Shown piece after piece: positions 1-7,654 of a stretch of 20,762 nucleotides of DNA. Source of the stretch: DATBFG01 sp036558645 (GTDB lineage: Bacteria > Acidobacteriota > Terriglobia > Terriglobales > Acidobacteriaceae). Both the position numbers and the translations under genes were made by a program. Position 1 is the stretch's first letter; each line of letters starts with the position of its first letter. The DNA lies in contig DATBFG010000070.1 in assembly GCA_036558645.1 (NCBI GenBank), forward strand, positions 1-20,762, written 5' to 3'. Below the pieces are notes generated by a model that saw only the letters and a program-made list of their open reading frames with translations, did no database searches and was not told where the DNA came from.

Positions 1-159
1 CGCCTAGAATCTAACCTTCTGCGTTCGCAGCTATGCACCCGCCCTAAAACGAATCCTCGATCCACCCTAAATCTACTTCACCCAGAGTCCGAGCAATCGG
101 AGCCTTACAAATATTGGCCTCGCCCGTTTTCACACAAACTCTAGCGGTCGCGGCTCGGT

Positions 160-2589
160 TTAGACGTCGAGGTTCCGCACGTCCAGTGCGTTCTCTTCGA
201 TGAACTTACGGCGGCTTTCGACGTCTTCACCCATCAAGGTGGAGAAGATGGGCTCGGTTTCCGCGAAGTCCTTCAGATCCACCTGGAGAAGGGTTCGCGT
301 TTCGGCGTTCATGGTGGTCGACCAAAGCTGCTCGGCGTTCATCTCGCCCAGACCTTTGTAGCGCTGGACGTTCACTTCACGGGTACCCTCGCCTTTTACG
401 GTGTTGAGCAGATCGCGCCAGCCTTGAAGCGACTCGCGCGACGAATCCTTTACTACCGTAAACGGCGGAGTATTCAGGCGGGCCACCTGCTTGACGAGGG
501 CGCGAGTCTTACGAAATTCCGGCAAAGAAAGGAACTCCGTATTGATGTAGCGAGTCGCGTTCGTCGGATCGCGATACCCGATCATCCAAGAGGAGTGTTC
601 CTCTTCGCCTTCCACGGTAACGTCGAGCTTCGCCTGGCGCAACCGCTCTGCCACAGCCTTGACGCTCTCCTCGTTCTGTAGGTCGGCCTTGTTATCGATG
701 GGCAGAGTGACGTCCGAGAGCACCTCGACGACCCGCGGATCGCGAACGCGCCGCTCCAGCTTGCGGGTGATCTGCGCCAGCTCATCGAGCTGCATGAGGA
801 AGGCCCGAAGCTCGGCGCCCTCGATCTTCGGCCGGTTGCCGTTTACAGCACTTCCCAACTCGACCGAAAGGTTTTCCGTCGCACGCCGCAGAATCTCGCG
901 CGTGAACTCCTTGTCGTCTTTGATGTACTTTTCGCTTTTGCCCTTCTTGATCCGGTACAGCGGCGGTTGCGCAACAAATACTTTTCCGCGCGTAATCAAT
1001 TCCTGCATGTGGCGGAAGAAGAACGTCAGCAAGAGCGTGCGAATATGCGAACCATCGACGTCCGCATCGGTCATGATGATGATCTTTCCATAGCGAAGCT
1101 TCGCGAGGTCGAAATCATCTCCCTTGCCGATGCCGGTGCCAATGGCGGTGATCATGGCGCGAATCTCTTCGTGCGAGAGCATCTTGTCATAGCGCGCCTT
1201 TTCTACGTTGAGGATTTTGCCTTTGAGCGGAAGAATCGCCTGATAGCGCCGGTCGCGGCCTGATTTCGCGGTGCCGCCCGCCGACTCGCCCTCGACCAGG
1301 AAGAGTTCACACCGATCAGGATCTCGCTCCTGGCAATCGGCAAGTTTGCCTGGCAGGCCGCCCGAATCGAGCGCGCCTTTACGGCGCGTTAAATCTCTCG
1401 CTTTACGCGCAGCCTCTCGCGCGCGGGCGGCGTCGATCGCCTTCGAGATGATTTTCTTGGTAACAGTCGGGTTCTTATCAAAAAATTCACCCAGCTTCTC
1501 GTTAACGAGTTGGACAACATATCCCTGTATATCGGAATTGAGTTTGCCTTTAGTCTGGCCCTCGAACTGTGGCTGCGGCAGCTTGACGCTTACAACAGCA
1601 GTCAGACCTTCACGAACGTCGTCGCCTGTGAGATTTTCTTTGGGATCTTTGACCAGACCGGAGGTCTGCGCGGCCGCGTTGATGGTGCGTGTCAACGCAC
1701 TACGAAACCCGCTGAGATGAGTTCCGCCGTCGACGGTGTTGATGTTGTTGGCGAAGCTGAAGACGTTTTCCGAGTAGGAGTCGTTATATTGCAGTGCTAC
1801 TTCGATGTTCAGTTTTCCGCCATTCGGCAGATCGCGTTCACCTTCAAAATGGATGGGCTTATCGTGCAGGGCTGACTTGCCGCGGTTGAGATGTTTGATG
1901 AACTCCGCAATTCCGCCGCTGTAATAGAATTCTTCCGAACGGATGTCGTCACCACGCTCGTCCGTCAAAGTGATCTTGAGGCCCTTATTCAAGAAAGCCA
2001 ACTGGCGGAGCCGCCCGGCCAGCGTATCGAAGTTGAATTCGGTGACGTCCATGATGGTCGGATCGGCCTTGAACGTGATCTTCGTCCCGGTTTTATTCGA
2101 CTTGCCGGTCTGCGTGAGCGGCCCTTTGGGAATTCCGCGCTCGTAATCCTGTTCCCAGGTGGCCTTCTTGCGCCAAATCTCGAGGTGTAGAGTCTCGGCT
2201 AGCGCGTTCACGCAACTCACGCCGACACCGTGGAGGCCGCCGGACACTTTGTACGAGTTTGAATCGAATTTGCCCCCCGCGTGCAGCTTAGTCAACACAA
2301 CCTGCGCGGCGGAAACGCCTTCCTCTTCGTGTATATCGACGGGAATGCCGCGCCCATTATCGACGATGGTGATTGAGTTATCGATATGGATCGTGACACC
2401 GATCTCGGTACAGTAGCCTGCAAGTGCCTCGTCCACAGAGTTGTCCACCACTTCGTAAACCAGGTGATGCAAGCCCATTTCACCTGTGGATCCGATGTAC
2501 ATGGCGGGCCGCAGGCGAACGGCCTCGAGCCCCTCCAGGACCTTGATACTGCTGGAATCGTAATTTTCAGTTTGAGACACTGTTGGCAT
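160..2589 (-). CDS. gyrB: DNA gyrase subunit B
   Basis: ATPase subunit of DNA gyrase, which with GyrA introduces negative supercoils. In the longest reading (ATG at 2655, 831 aa) the order is GHKL ATPase (EVVDNSVDEALAGY near residue 68, DNGRGIP near 99, GGLHGVGVSCVNAL near 133), transducer domain with the GQTKGKL loop near 366, TOPRIM domain (VEGESAGG near 454, TDADVDG near 529) and the C-terminal QRYKGLGEMN block. I prefer the start at 2589 (MPTVSQTENYDSSS, 809 aa), because GyrB proteins normally begin 10-15 residues before the YDSSSIKVLEGLEAVR block. The ATG at 2655 adds 22 mostly hydrophobic residues, and its GGAAAGG is only 2 nt from the ATG. The longer reading begins 24 nt after dnaN, so the two are probably co-transcribed. 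About 100 extra residues between TOPRIM and the C-terminal block make it longer than Gram-positive GyrB (about 640 aa). ParE is the only alternative; position beside dnaN and length favour GyrB. Confidence 0.97.
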   Translation of the reverse strand: MPTVSQTENYDSSSIKVLEGLEAVRLRPAMYIGSTGEMGLHHLVYEVVDNSVDEALAGYCTEIGVTIHIDNSITIVDNGRGIPVDIHEEEGVSAAQVVLTKLHAGGKFDSNSYKVSGGLHGVGVSCVNALAETLHLEIWRKKATWEQDYERGIPKGPLTQTGKSNKTGTKITFKADPTIMDVTEFNFDTLAGRLRQLAFLNKGLKITLTDERGDDIRSEEFYYSGGIAEFIKHLNRGKSALHDKPIHFEGERDLPNGGKLNIEVALQYNDSYSENVFSFANNINTVDGGTHLSGFRSALTRTINAAAQTSGLVKDPKENLTGDDVREGLTAVVSVKLPQPQFEGQTKGKLNSDIQGYVVQLVNEKLGEFFDKNPTVTKKIISKAIDAARAREAARKARDLTRRKGALDSGGLPGKLADCQERDPDRCELFLVEGESAGGTAKSGRDRRYQAILPLKGKILNVEKARYDKMLSHEEIRAMITAIGTGIGKGDDFDLAKLRYGKIIIMTDADVDGSHIRTLLLTFFFRHMQELITRGKVFVAQPPLYRIKKGKSEKYIKDDKEFTREILRRATENLSVELGSAVNGNRPKIEGAELRAFLMQLDELAQITRKLERRVRDPRVVEVLSDVTLPIDNKADLQNEESVKAVAERLRQAKLDVTVEGEEEHSSWMIGYRDPTNATRYINTEFLSLPEFRKTRALVKQVARLNTPPFTVVKDSSRESLQGWRDLLNTVKGEGTREVNVQRYKGLGEMNAEQLWSTTMNAETRTLLQVDLKDFAETEPIFSTLMGEDVESRRKFIEENALDVRNLDV

Positions 2590-2679
2590 ACTTTCGATGT
2601 TCAAAAGCGCTATGAAGAACCGCAAGACGTATGCGGCCGCCTCCAGCGCATCCATTACCTTTCCGTTACTTCTCCGCGT

Positions 2680-3792
2680 TCAGATGCGCATCGGCATCAC
2701 GACGTAGCGGTACACTGTGCCGGCTGCACCGGCATGAGGACGGAATTCTCCCGCTGAATTCGCATCTTTAAAGTGGAACTCCACTTCACTCTGTCCGACT
2801 GATCGCAGGAAGTCGAGCAGGTACTGGGCATTGAAGCCGATCTCAATATCGGGGCCGCTGTAATCTACGGGAATCGTCTCTTCGCTCTCGCCGGTTTCGG
2901 AAATCGAAGAATAGATTTTCAACTCTCCGCTCCCGATCTGAACGCGAATCGCGCGCGAGCGCTCATCCGCGAACTGGGCCACGCGCTCAATAGAAGCTTT
3001 TACCTCATCGCGCTGCAGAATAATCGTGTGCGGATGTTCCTTGGGCAGAACACGCTCATAGTCCGGGAAGTTTCCAGTCAGCTTACGGCTGAGCAGCAGA
3101 CGCTTGTCAATCCGAAAGAAGAGATGATTTTCATTACCCGAAAAATCTACTTGCTTGCCTGAATCGTCGCTTGCAAGCTTTTGAATCTCGCTCATCGCTT
3201 TCTTCGGAAGCAACGCGCGGTAAGCTGCACTCAGTCCGGACAGGTCAATATGCTTTTCAATGAGCGCGAGCCGGTGCCCATCGGTGGCCACCATAACCAA
3301 GCCGGTCTCCCTGAGAATTAACAGTGCGCCGTTCAGCGTGAAGCGGGATTCTTCCGCCGAGATCGCAAACGTAGTGCCGGCAATCATCTCCGCAAGCACA
3401 GCCAGTGGAATTTCAGCGAGCTGTTCCGGCATCTCGGGAAGTTCGGGGAAACTTTCCCGCGACATGCCGGCGATGCGCGTTCGAGAGCGTCCGCATACGA
3501 AACTTGCCCACTGGTTCTCTGCCAGCTTTACTTGGACATCGGCATCCGGCAGCAATCGCACATAATCAAGCAGCCGGCGTGCCGGAATCGTGCCGGCTCC
3601 TTCCTTCTTCACTCTGGCCGGGCAAGCACAACGAATGCCCAACTCGAGGTCGGTGGCAGTCAACCAGACCTGATCGTGATCTGTCTCAATCAGAATGTTC
3701 GACAGAATCGGTATGGTCGTCTTCTTTTCCACCACACCCTGCGTGAGGCCCAGCTCGCGTACCAGATCTGACTTGCTAACCAAGAATTCCAT
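2680..3792 (-). CDS. dnaN: DNA polymerase III beta subunit (sliding clamp)
   Basis: Ring-shaped processivity clamp that tethers the replicative polymerase to DNA and recruits repair and regulatory partners. The 370-aa length is normal for the family. It starts MEFLVSKSDLVRELGLTQGV, has the typical KKTTIPILSNILI stretch near residue 24, an ATDGHRLAL segment in the middle domain, and ends YRYVVMPMRI, close to the family's conserved VMPMR(L) terminus that lines the protein-binding pocket. The ATG at 3792 has purine-rich AAGGAG/AAGGAAG runs upstream at slightly long spacing. It lies 263 nt downstream of dnaA on the same strand and is followed directly by gyrB. recF is not between them. No frameshift or missing segment is visible. 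Confidence 0.98.
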   Translation of the reverse strand: MEFLVSKSDLVRELGLTQGVVEKKTTIPILSNILIETDHDQVWLTATDLELGIRCACPARVKKEGAGTIPARRLLDYVRLLPDADVQVKLAENQWASFVCGRSRTRIAGMSRESFPELPEMPEQLAEIPLAVLAEMIAGTTFAISAEESRFTLNGALLILRETGLVMVATDGHRLALIEKHIDLSGLSAAYRALLPKKAMSEIQKLASDDSGKQVDFSGNENHLFFRIDKRLLLSRKLTGNFPDYERVLPKEHPHTIILQRDEVKASIERVAQFADERSRAIRVQIGSGELKIYSSISETGESEETIPVDYSGPDIEIGFNAQYLLDFLRSVGQSEVEFHFKDANSAGEFRPHAGAAGTVYRYVVMPMRI

Positions 3793-4055
3793 GGCCTGAC
3801 TTGTGAGACTTCCTTGCTCCTTTGCGGAACCTTCTTCCTAAGAACGTGTATTGAATAAGCAGTAGAAGAGTACCGTATTAGGAGGAACTGTGGAAATGTT
3901 GAATTCTTCCTAAATTATAGCAAAATCTGCTGCTTGCATGGTTTGCGGCCTGTGGATTACCTGCCAAGGGAAGCTGGGAAAGAAGGGTCTCTATTCGTAT
4001 TGCACAGCTTTCAACCGGGCCGACGTGCATATCCAAGTGGAAAACTCTCATAGCC
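3793..4055. promoter_or_regulatory. dnaA-dnaN intergenic region with DnaA-box-like sites (possible part of oriC)
   Basis: This gap contains no gene. Three near-matches to the DnaA box TTWTNCACA are visible: TGTGGAAAT at 3889-3897, TGTGGATTA at 3951-3959 (reverse complement TAATCCACA, one mismatch to TTATCCACA) and AGTGGAAAA at 4036-4044 (TTTTCCACT, one mismatch). An AT-rich run lies near 3895-3930. In many bacteria oriC is in this gap or upstream of dnaA. The sites are visible; origin function is inferred. Confidence 0.45.
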
Positions 4056-5396
4056 CTATTGAAGTGAGTCGATTAGCGAGAGGATAAGGTTGTTCAAATC
4101 CTCATCGCGCTGGCGCAGGTCGTCAATCTTCTGCACCGAATGAAGGACTGTGGTGTGGTGTTTTCCCCCGAAGTACCGCCCAATCTCCGGCAGCGAGGCA
4201 TGTGTCAGTTCCTTGACCAAGTACATTGCGATCTGCCGCGGATAGGCGATCTGCCGCGTATTGCTTTTCATTTTCAGTTGAGCCGGTTGCATGGAAAAGC
4301 GATCTCCCACAGCTCGCAAGATCGATTCGACGGAGATCTTCCGCTCAGTGCCGGTGCTGAGATGTTTGAGCGTTTGTTGCGCCATGGCGAGCGTAATAGG
4401 CTGCCCAGTGATGGAGGAAACTGCAATCAATCGGGTTAGCGCGCCCTCCAATTCGCGAACATTCGACTTTGTCTTCGTGGCGATGAAGATGCGAACATCC
4501 TGAGGCAGCGCGACGCCATCCGATTCAGCTTTCTTGTCGAGAATTGCCATCTTTGTCTCGAGATCCGGCGGTTGCACATCCACCATCAATCCCCACTCGA
4601 AGCGCGAGCGCAGGCGCTCTACCAGTCCCGGAAGCTGGTTGGGCGCAGAATCGCTCGAAAGGACGATTTGCCTCTGGTGATCATAGAGCTCGTTGAACGT
4701 ATGGAAAAACTCTTCCTGCGTGCGTTCCTTGCCGGCGATAGTGTGGATGTCGTCGATCAGCAGCACGTCGGCCGAGCGGTAGTGGCGGTGGAAAAGCGGC
4801 ATTCGATCGAGCTTGATGGACGCGATCATCTCATTCATGAAACGCTCACTGGACGTGTACACCACGTTCAGTCCGCCGAAGTTGTCGATCAGACTGCGCC
4901 CGATGGCATGCATGAGGTGGGTTTTGCCTATCCCGACCCCACCGTAGATGAACAAGGGGTTGTAGCTTCTTGATGGCATTTTGGCAACCGCCTGCGCGGC
5001 CGCATGGGCCAACTGATTTGAAGCGCCAACAACGTAGGTTTCGAAGGTAAGTCTCGGGTTCAGCCAGGCCGCGGTGTCTTCAAACAGGGGTTCGCTCGAA
5101 AGCGTGCGTCCGTTCACGCCGTATCCGCTGCCGTGTCCCGCAGCGGCGGCGTTAGCGAGTGCCTCGACCCGGTACAGAATCCGCTGGACAGGAAGATTCA
5201 GCTCCTGAATCGCCGCGCGGATCTGCGATGTGTACTCCTGACGAATCCAGGCCTCCGTACTTTCATTCGGAACTCGGACGATTAGTTCTCCACCGTGTAA
5301 TGAGCTGAGAGCAGTCTGAGAAAACCAATTCTGGTATGCTCCCGCGCTGAGCCTTACAGCCAGCCAGCTTTTAATTTGTTCCCAAGTGTCTGCCAA
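4056..5396 (-). CDS. dnaA: Chromosomal replication initiator protein DnaA
   Basis: AAA+ ATPase that binds DnaA boxes at oriC, opens the duplex and loads the helicase. Counted from the TTG at 5396 (446 aa): N-terminal domain I with WEQIKSWLAVRLSAGAYQNWF, a variable linker, AAA+ domain with Walker A GGVGIGKTH (about 152-160) and Walker B LLIDDIH (about 212-218), the sensor stretch ERLRSRFEWGL, and C-terminal helix-turn-helix domain IV with FGGKHHTTVLHSVQKI. The last differs from the usual FGGRDHTTVLHA signature at two positions. The reading frame stays open to a TTG at 5465, but AAAGGAG sits 9 nt before the TTG at 5396. That start gives a standard N-terminus, and the DNA upstream looks like DnaA boxes rather than protein. 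dnaN and gyrB follow on the same strand. Confidence 0.97.
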   Translation of the reverse strand: MADTWEQIKSWLAVRLSAGAYQNWFSQTALSSLHGGELIVRVPNESTEAWIRQEYTSQIRAAIQELNLPVQRILYRVEALANAAAAGHGSGYGVNGRTLSSEPLFEDTAAWLNPRLTFETYVVGASNQLAHAAAQAVAKMPSRSYNPLFIYGGVGIGKTHLMHAIGRSLIDNFGGLNVVYTSSERFMNEMIASIKLDRMPLFHRHYRSADVLLIDDIHTIAGKERTQEEFFHTFNELYDHQRQIVLSSDSAPNQLPGLVERLRSRFEWGLMVDVQPPDLETKMAILDKKAESDGVALPQDVRIFIATKTKSNVRELEGALTRLIAVSSITGQPITLAMAQQTLKHLSTGTERKISVESILRAVGDRFSMQPAQLKMKSNTRQIAYPRQIAMYLVKELTHASLPEIGRYFGGKHHTTVLHSVQKIDDLRQRDEDLNNLILSLIDSLQ

Positions 5397-5562
5397 CGAA
5401 TGGGACTCCTTTGTCCGGAGAACGACGGACTTTTCCCACAGCTTTTCCACTCTTGTGGAAAACAAGTTGGGAAGACTTGCCGGTGAGCTATTTTCGCCGC
5501 CATCAAGGGGGCCAGCGATGCGTTTCGGGGGAAGCGTTTCCGTTCTTCGGAAAAATCAGTCT

Positions 5563-5568
5563 ATCATA
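5563..5568 (-). promoter_or_regulatory. Possible -10 element of a dnaA promoter
   Basis: On the minus strand TATGAT (5568 to 5563) matches TATAAT at 5 of 6 positions and lies about 165 nt before the preferred dnaA start. The hexamer 17 bp upstream (TTTCTG) is a poor -35, so this is only a candidate. Confidence 0.3.
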
Positions 5569-5718
5569 CGTGCGGAGTTTTGAAACAGAAATCTAAACTT
5601 TCTATAAATGACTGCATGCGAATGGGTTATACATAGCCTGGATCGACGATCGAGCGCAGGAGAAAGGCGTCCATCCCGTATTTGTTCACACTAAATTCCA
5701 AGGTTACAACCACATGAA

Positions 5719-5748
5719 TTGACTTTCACAACAAAGTCATCGGAGAAT
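5719..5748 (+). promoter_or_regulatory. Sigma70-type promoter of tRNA-Gly
   Basis: TTGACT at 5719-5724 (5 of 6 to the -35 consensus), an 18-bp spacer, then GAGAAT at 5743-5748 (4 of 6 to the -10). Start of transcription would fall a few bases before the tRNA at 5767. Confidence 0.5.
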
Positions 5749-5766
5749 GTCGGTTAGCCCCTCAAA

Positions 5767-5842
<76 letters not shown>

Positions 5843-6038
5843 ATCAAATCAATCACTTAGCCGGTACCCGCCTGCAAAAGAGCTCGCGTTAACGTAGTAA
5901 TCATACCTGTTATCGCAGTAACGATTTGCTAAGTCACTGCATACACAGAGATTTCGCACGTCGGACATCAACCGGGTTGTGTCGTGCGCATACGAGGGAG
6001 CGTTTGCCCCGCTGCGTCCGGTGTGCTCTTGTCGCTGT
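5843..6038. other. Gene-free stretch between tRNA-Gly and a transposase remnant
   Basis: No convincing coding region in either strand. The open frames here have no ribosome-binding site and no recognisable protein character. It may include decayed remains of the IS3-type element, but I see no matching terminal repeat or duplication of the tRNA 3' end. Confidence 0.4.
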
Positions 6039-6140
6039 GCTGGTCCCTTGTTGCCGACATAACTCGCTGGTCTTGACTCCCGCTTCACTCTGTTTCAAGA
6101 TCCCGATGATCTGTTCTTCGCTGAACCTGCTGTGCTTCAC
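6039..6140 (-). pseudogene. IS3-family transposase OrfA, N-terminal fragment
   Basis: The minus-strand frame from the ATG at 6140 reads MKHSRFSEEQIIGILKQSEA followed by GVKTSELCRQQGTS. This is the start of the IS3/IS407-type OrfA helix-turn-helix that binds the element's ends. Family resemblance stops after about 34 residues; the continuation in the same frame (TATRAHRTQRGKRS...) is unrelated, so the remaining two thirds of OrfA and all of OrfB are gone. GAGGAAG precedes the ATG, as in intact elements. It is a dead scar, placed between tRNA-Gly and the cold-shock gene. The fragment boundary at 6039 is approximate. Confidence 0.8.
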
Positions 6141-6245
6141 TTCCTCGTTTCCTTCCGCAACTTTTGTTGCTTCGGAAAACCCAGTTTAGTGTGGCTCAGG
6201 TCCGTCGGGCAAGGTCATGCTAACGACATGATATTGTTCGATCAT

Positions 6246-6274
6246 TTGACAAAAGGTCCTGGCACTGTTACCTT
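6246..6274 (+). promoter_or_regulatory. Candidate promoter of the cold-shock gene
   Basis: A perfect -35 TTGACA (6246-6251), a 17-bp spacer and a weak -10 TACCTT (6269-6274). It would give a leader of roughly 115-120 nt before the csp ATG, in keeping with the long leaders known for cspA-type genes. The -10 match is poor. Confidence 0.35.
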
Positions 6275-6396
6275 TTACCAGCACGTAAATTCCTTCCCGT
6301 CACTTGAACTCGAAGAGTAGGGCTACCTTTAACAGCGAGCAACTCTCTATCAATTGATTCGTTAGGTTTTTTCGGTCGTGAGAAAGAGAGAACGGT

Positions 6397-6600
6397 ATGA
6401 AAGAAACTGGAACTGTTAAATGGTTCAACGCCTCGAAAGGGTTTGGATTCATCGCACGCGAAAATGGCGATGATGTGTTTGTTCATTTCTCGGCAATCGA
6501 GTCGACTGGCTATAGAAGCCTAGATGAAGGGGCGCGCGTCTCCTTCGTTGTCAAGAATGGGCCGAAGGGGCTGCAAGCCGAACAGGTGTCCCTGGCCTAG
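6397..6600 (+). CDS. Cold-shock protein, CspA family
   Basis: A 67-aa single cold-shock domain, the usual size, which binds single-stranded RNA/DNA and melts RNA secondary structure. The start METGTVKWFN-type motif (here MKETGTVKWFNASKGFGFI) contains RNP1 KGFGFI, followed by RNP2 VFVHF near residue 27 and the typical C-terminal GPKGLQAEQV. The ATG at 6397 is preceded by purine-rich GAGAGAA. About 300 nt downstream lies an RRM RNA-binding gene on the same strand, so the neighbourhood is concerned with RNA folding. The long AT-rich leader may regulate it post-transcriptionally, as in other csp genes. Which paralogue it is (cspA, cspC and so on) cannot be decided. Confidence 0.95.
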   Translation: MKETGTVKWFNASKGFGFIARENGDDVFVHFSAIESTGYRSLDEGARVSFVVKNGPKGLQAEQVSLA

Positions 6601-6780
6601 AATTGGGCCGGACTTAGCAAGCGGAACCTGCTGTTTCTGCACTTTGCCTGAAAAGCTTACATACTTTACCCAGTTCCGAGCGACAAATTCAAACAGAAGT
6701 TGAGTGATGCTGCGCCTAATGGGCCCCGTCTTTTCTAATCTCCTGTTAAGGTTGGAACTCGCCGGCGATAGCGCAGATAA
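6601..6780. other. Gene-free stretch between csp and the RRM gene
   Basis: No coding region or strong terminator is seen. A short imperfect stem (AGCA...TGCT) near 6616-6633 lacks a T-tract. Confidence 0.3.
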
Positions 6781-6809
6781 CTGACCAGATGAAAATGTGG
6801 TATTATAAA
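6781..6809 (+). promoter_or_regulatory. Sigma70-type promoter of the first RRM gene
   Basis: CTGACC (6781-6786, 4 of 6), a 17-bp spacer and TATAAA (6804-6809, 5 of 6). It predicts a leader of about 85-90 nt before the ATG at 6903. Confidence 0.55.
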
Positions 6810-6864
6810 TTTTCCTTACTTGCGGCTGCGTCGTTCTTGAAACAAACGTTCTCCTTGGTCTTGG

Positions 6865-6891
6865 TTGCTTGTTTGAACAAAAGTAGCAACA
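6865..6891 (+). promoter_or_regulatory. Leader hairpin abutting the Shine-Dalgarno of the RRM gene
   Basis: GTTGCT (6865-6870) pairs with AGCAAC (6886-6891), with an inner pairing TTGTT/AACAA. The hairpin ends directly before the Shine-Dalgarno AGGAG (6892-6896), 6 nt from the ATG. Placement suggests translational control, possibly temperature-sensitive. Only the pairing is seen. Confidence 0.4.
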
Positions 6892-6902
6892 GGAGTCTTT
6901 AG

Positions 6903-7202
6903 ATGACAAACATTTTCGTTGGGAACCTCAGTTTCCAAACGACGCAAGATGATCTGACGTCGATCTTTTCTCAGTATGGCGGAGTAGAACGCGTCAACGT
7001 TGTGACGGATCGCGCGACCGGCCAGCCCCGCGGTTTTGCGTTCGTCGAGATGTCGAGTCGGCAAGAAGCAGAAACGGCGATTTCAGGATTAAACGGCAGC
7101 GATCTACACGGCAGAACGCTCAACGTGAATGAGGCTAGGCCCAAGAACGAAGCCCCACGCGGCGGGGGTCGAAGCAACAATTTCAGGAAATCCCGCTGGT
7201 AA
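6903..7202 (+). CDS. RRM-domain RNA-binding protein (first copy)
   Basis: A 99-aa protein with one RNA recognition motif, of the small bacterial/cyanobacterial Rbp type that binds single-stranded RNA. RNP2 is IFVGNL (residues 4-9) and RNP1 is RGFAFVEM (about 43-50). The sheet continues to LNVNEARPKNE and is followed by a short basic, glycine-rich tail (RGGGRSNNFRKSRW). AGGAG lies 6 nt before the ATG. The conserved aromatic residues of both RNP motifs are present, so RNA binding is likely. A short basic-protein gene follows 69 nt downstream beyond a hairpin. A second RRM gene at 13799 shares the TDRATGQxRGFAF core and the ARPK motif, which makes the two paralogues. Confidence 0.93.
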   Translation: MTNIFVGNLSFQTTQDDLTSIFSQYGGVERVNVVTDRATGQPRGFAFVEMSSRQEAETAISGLNGSDLHGRTLNVNEARPKNEAPRGGGRSNNFRKSRW

Positions 7203-7208
7203 GCGCGT

Positions 7209-7240
7209 GAATACTAAAGGCCTCAAGGGCCTCGGTATTC
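7209..7240 (+). promoter_or_regulatory. Hairpin between the RRM gene and the small basic-protein gene
   Basis: An outer stem GAATAC (7209-7214)/GTATTC (7235-7240) and an inner stem AGGCC (7218-7222)/GGCCT (7228-7232) enclose a TCAAG loop. The pyrimidine-rich TTCTCGTCTT follows. It could be a weak terminator/attenuator or an mRNA-stability element; there is no real U-tract. Confidence 0.5.
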
Positions 7241-7271
7241 TTCTCGTCTTGGAATAGCAACCGGAGGTCCA

Positions 7272-7463
7272 ATGGCAGTTCGCGGTTCTTTTCAAAAACG
7301 TCAGAAAGAAGCTGCGCGCCGCGAAAAGCGGCAGCTAAAGTTGGATCGTCGCCAGGGACGCCAACCGGTTGGCGATGACAACTCTCCTTCCGTAACCAAA
7401 AACGGGGAAGCGGCGAATTCCTTTGAGGCCGGCGATAGTTCATCCGCAAGTTCGCGTAGCTAA
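7272..7463 (+). CDS. Small basic-headed protein of unknown function
   Basis: A 63-aa protein. Its first half is strongly basic and probably helical (SFQKRQKEAARREKRQLKLD, then RRQGRQ), and its second half is acidic and serine-rich (DDNSPSVTKNG...SSSASSRS). CGGAGG lies about 6 nt before the ATG, which is the best evidence that it is translated. No domain is recognised. Small proteins with a similar FQKRQKExxRxEKxxxK head are found in other bacteria, as far as I recall, without known function. The composition suits binding to nucleic acid or ribosomes, and its place behind an RRM gene with no new clear promoter suggests shared expression. Function is not claimed. Confidence 0.7.
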   Translation: MAVRGSFQKRQKEAARREKRQLKLDRRQGRQPVGDDNSPSVTKNGEAANSFEAGDSSSASSRS

Positions 7464-7654
7464 CGCGACTTTGCCCTCGCATAAGGCTACGGACTGATTT
7501 TTGAGGCACACTTCGGCCAGGTGACCCATATGTTACAGAGAACGTTGCAGGCTGAAACTTCGCCAAGATACCGCAATATCTTCAAGGTGCGTATTCTTCT
7601 GAATTAACTCCTGTAAACGATTGGGAGCCGTCTGCACACGACATTAGCTTAATA
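7464..7654. other. Gene-free spacer
   Basis: Convergent spacer between the small basic-protein gene and cassette gene A. Only tiny open frames occur, none with a ribosome-binding site. No clear terminator. Confidence 0.3.

Larger units (their letters stand above)
5397..5766. other. dnaA leader/upstream region, probable oriC with a DnaA-box cluster
   Basis: This 370-bp gene-free stretch contains three DnaA-box-like 9-mers starting exactly 11 bp apart. They are TTTCCCACA 5432-5440 (plus strand, one mismatch), TTTTCCACT 5443-5451 (plus, one mismatch) and the perfect minus-strand TTTTCCACA read from 5462 to 5454. A fourth near-match, TTATACATA, is at 5627-5635. The third box is inside a dyad CTTGT-GGAAA-ACAAG (5452-5466). 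An AT-rich stretch at about 5577-5612 could be an unwinding element. The cluster is just upstream of the preferred dnaA start, as expected for origin function and/or autoregulation. The boxes are seen; the role is inferred. Confidence 0.55.

Noticed and set aside
1..159. Terminator-like stem TCCGA-GCAA-TCGGA downstream of gyrB
   Set aside because: Only 5 bp and no T-tract on the minus strand; not strong enough to call.
424..2757. Many open frames antisense to gyrB and dnaN
   Set aside because: Codon-bias shadows of conserved genes; no ribosome-binding sites and no family resemblance.
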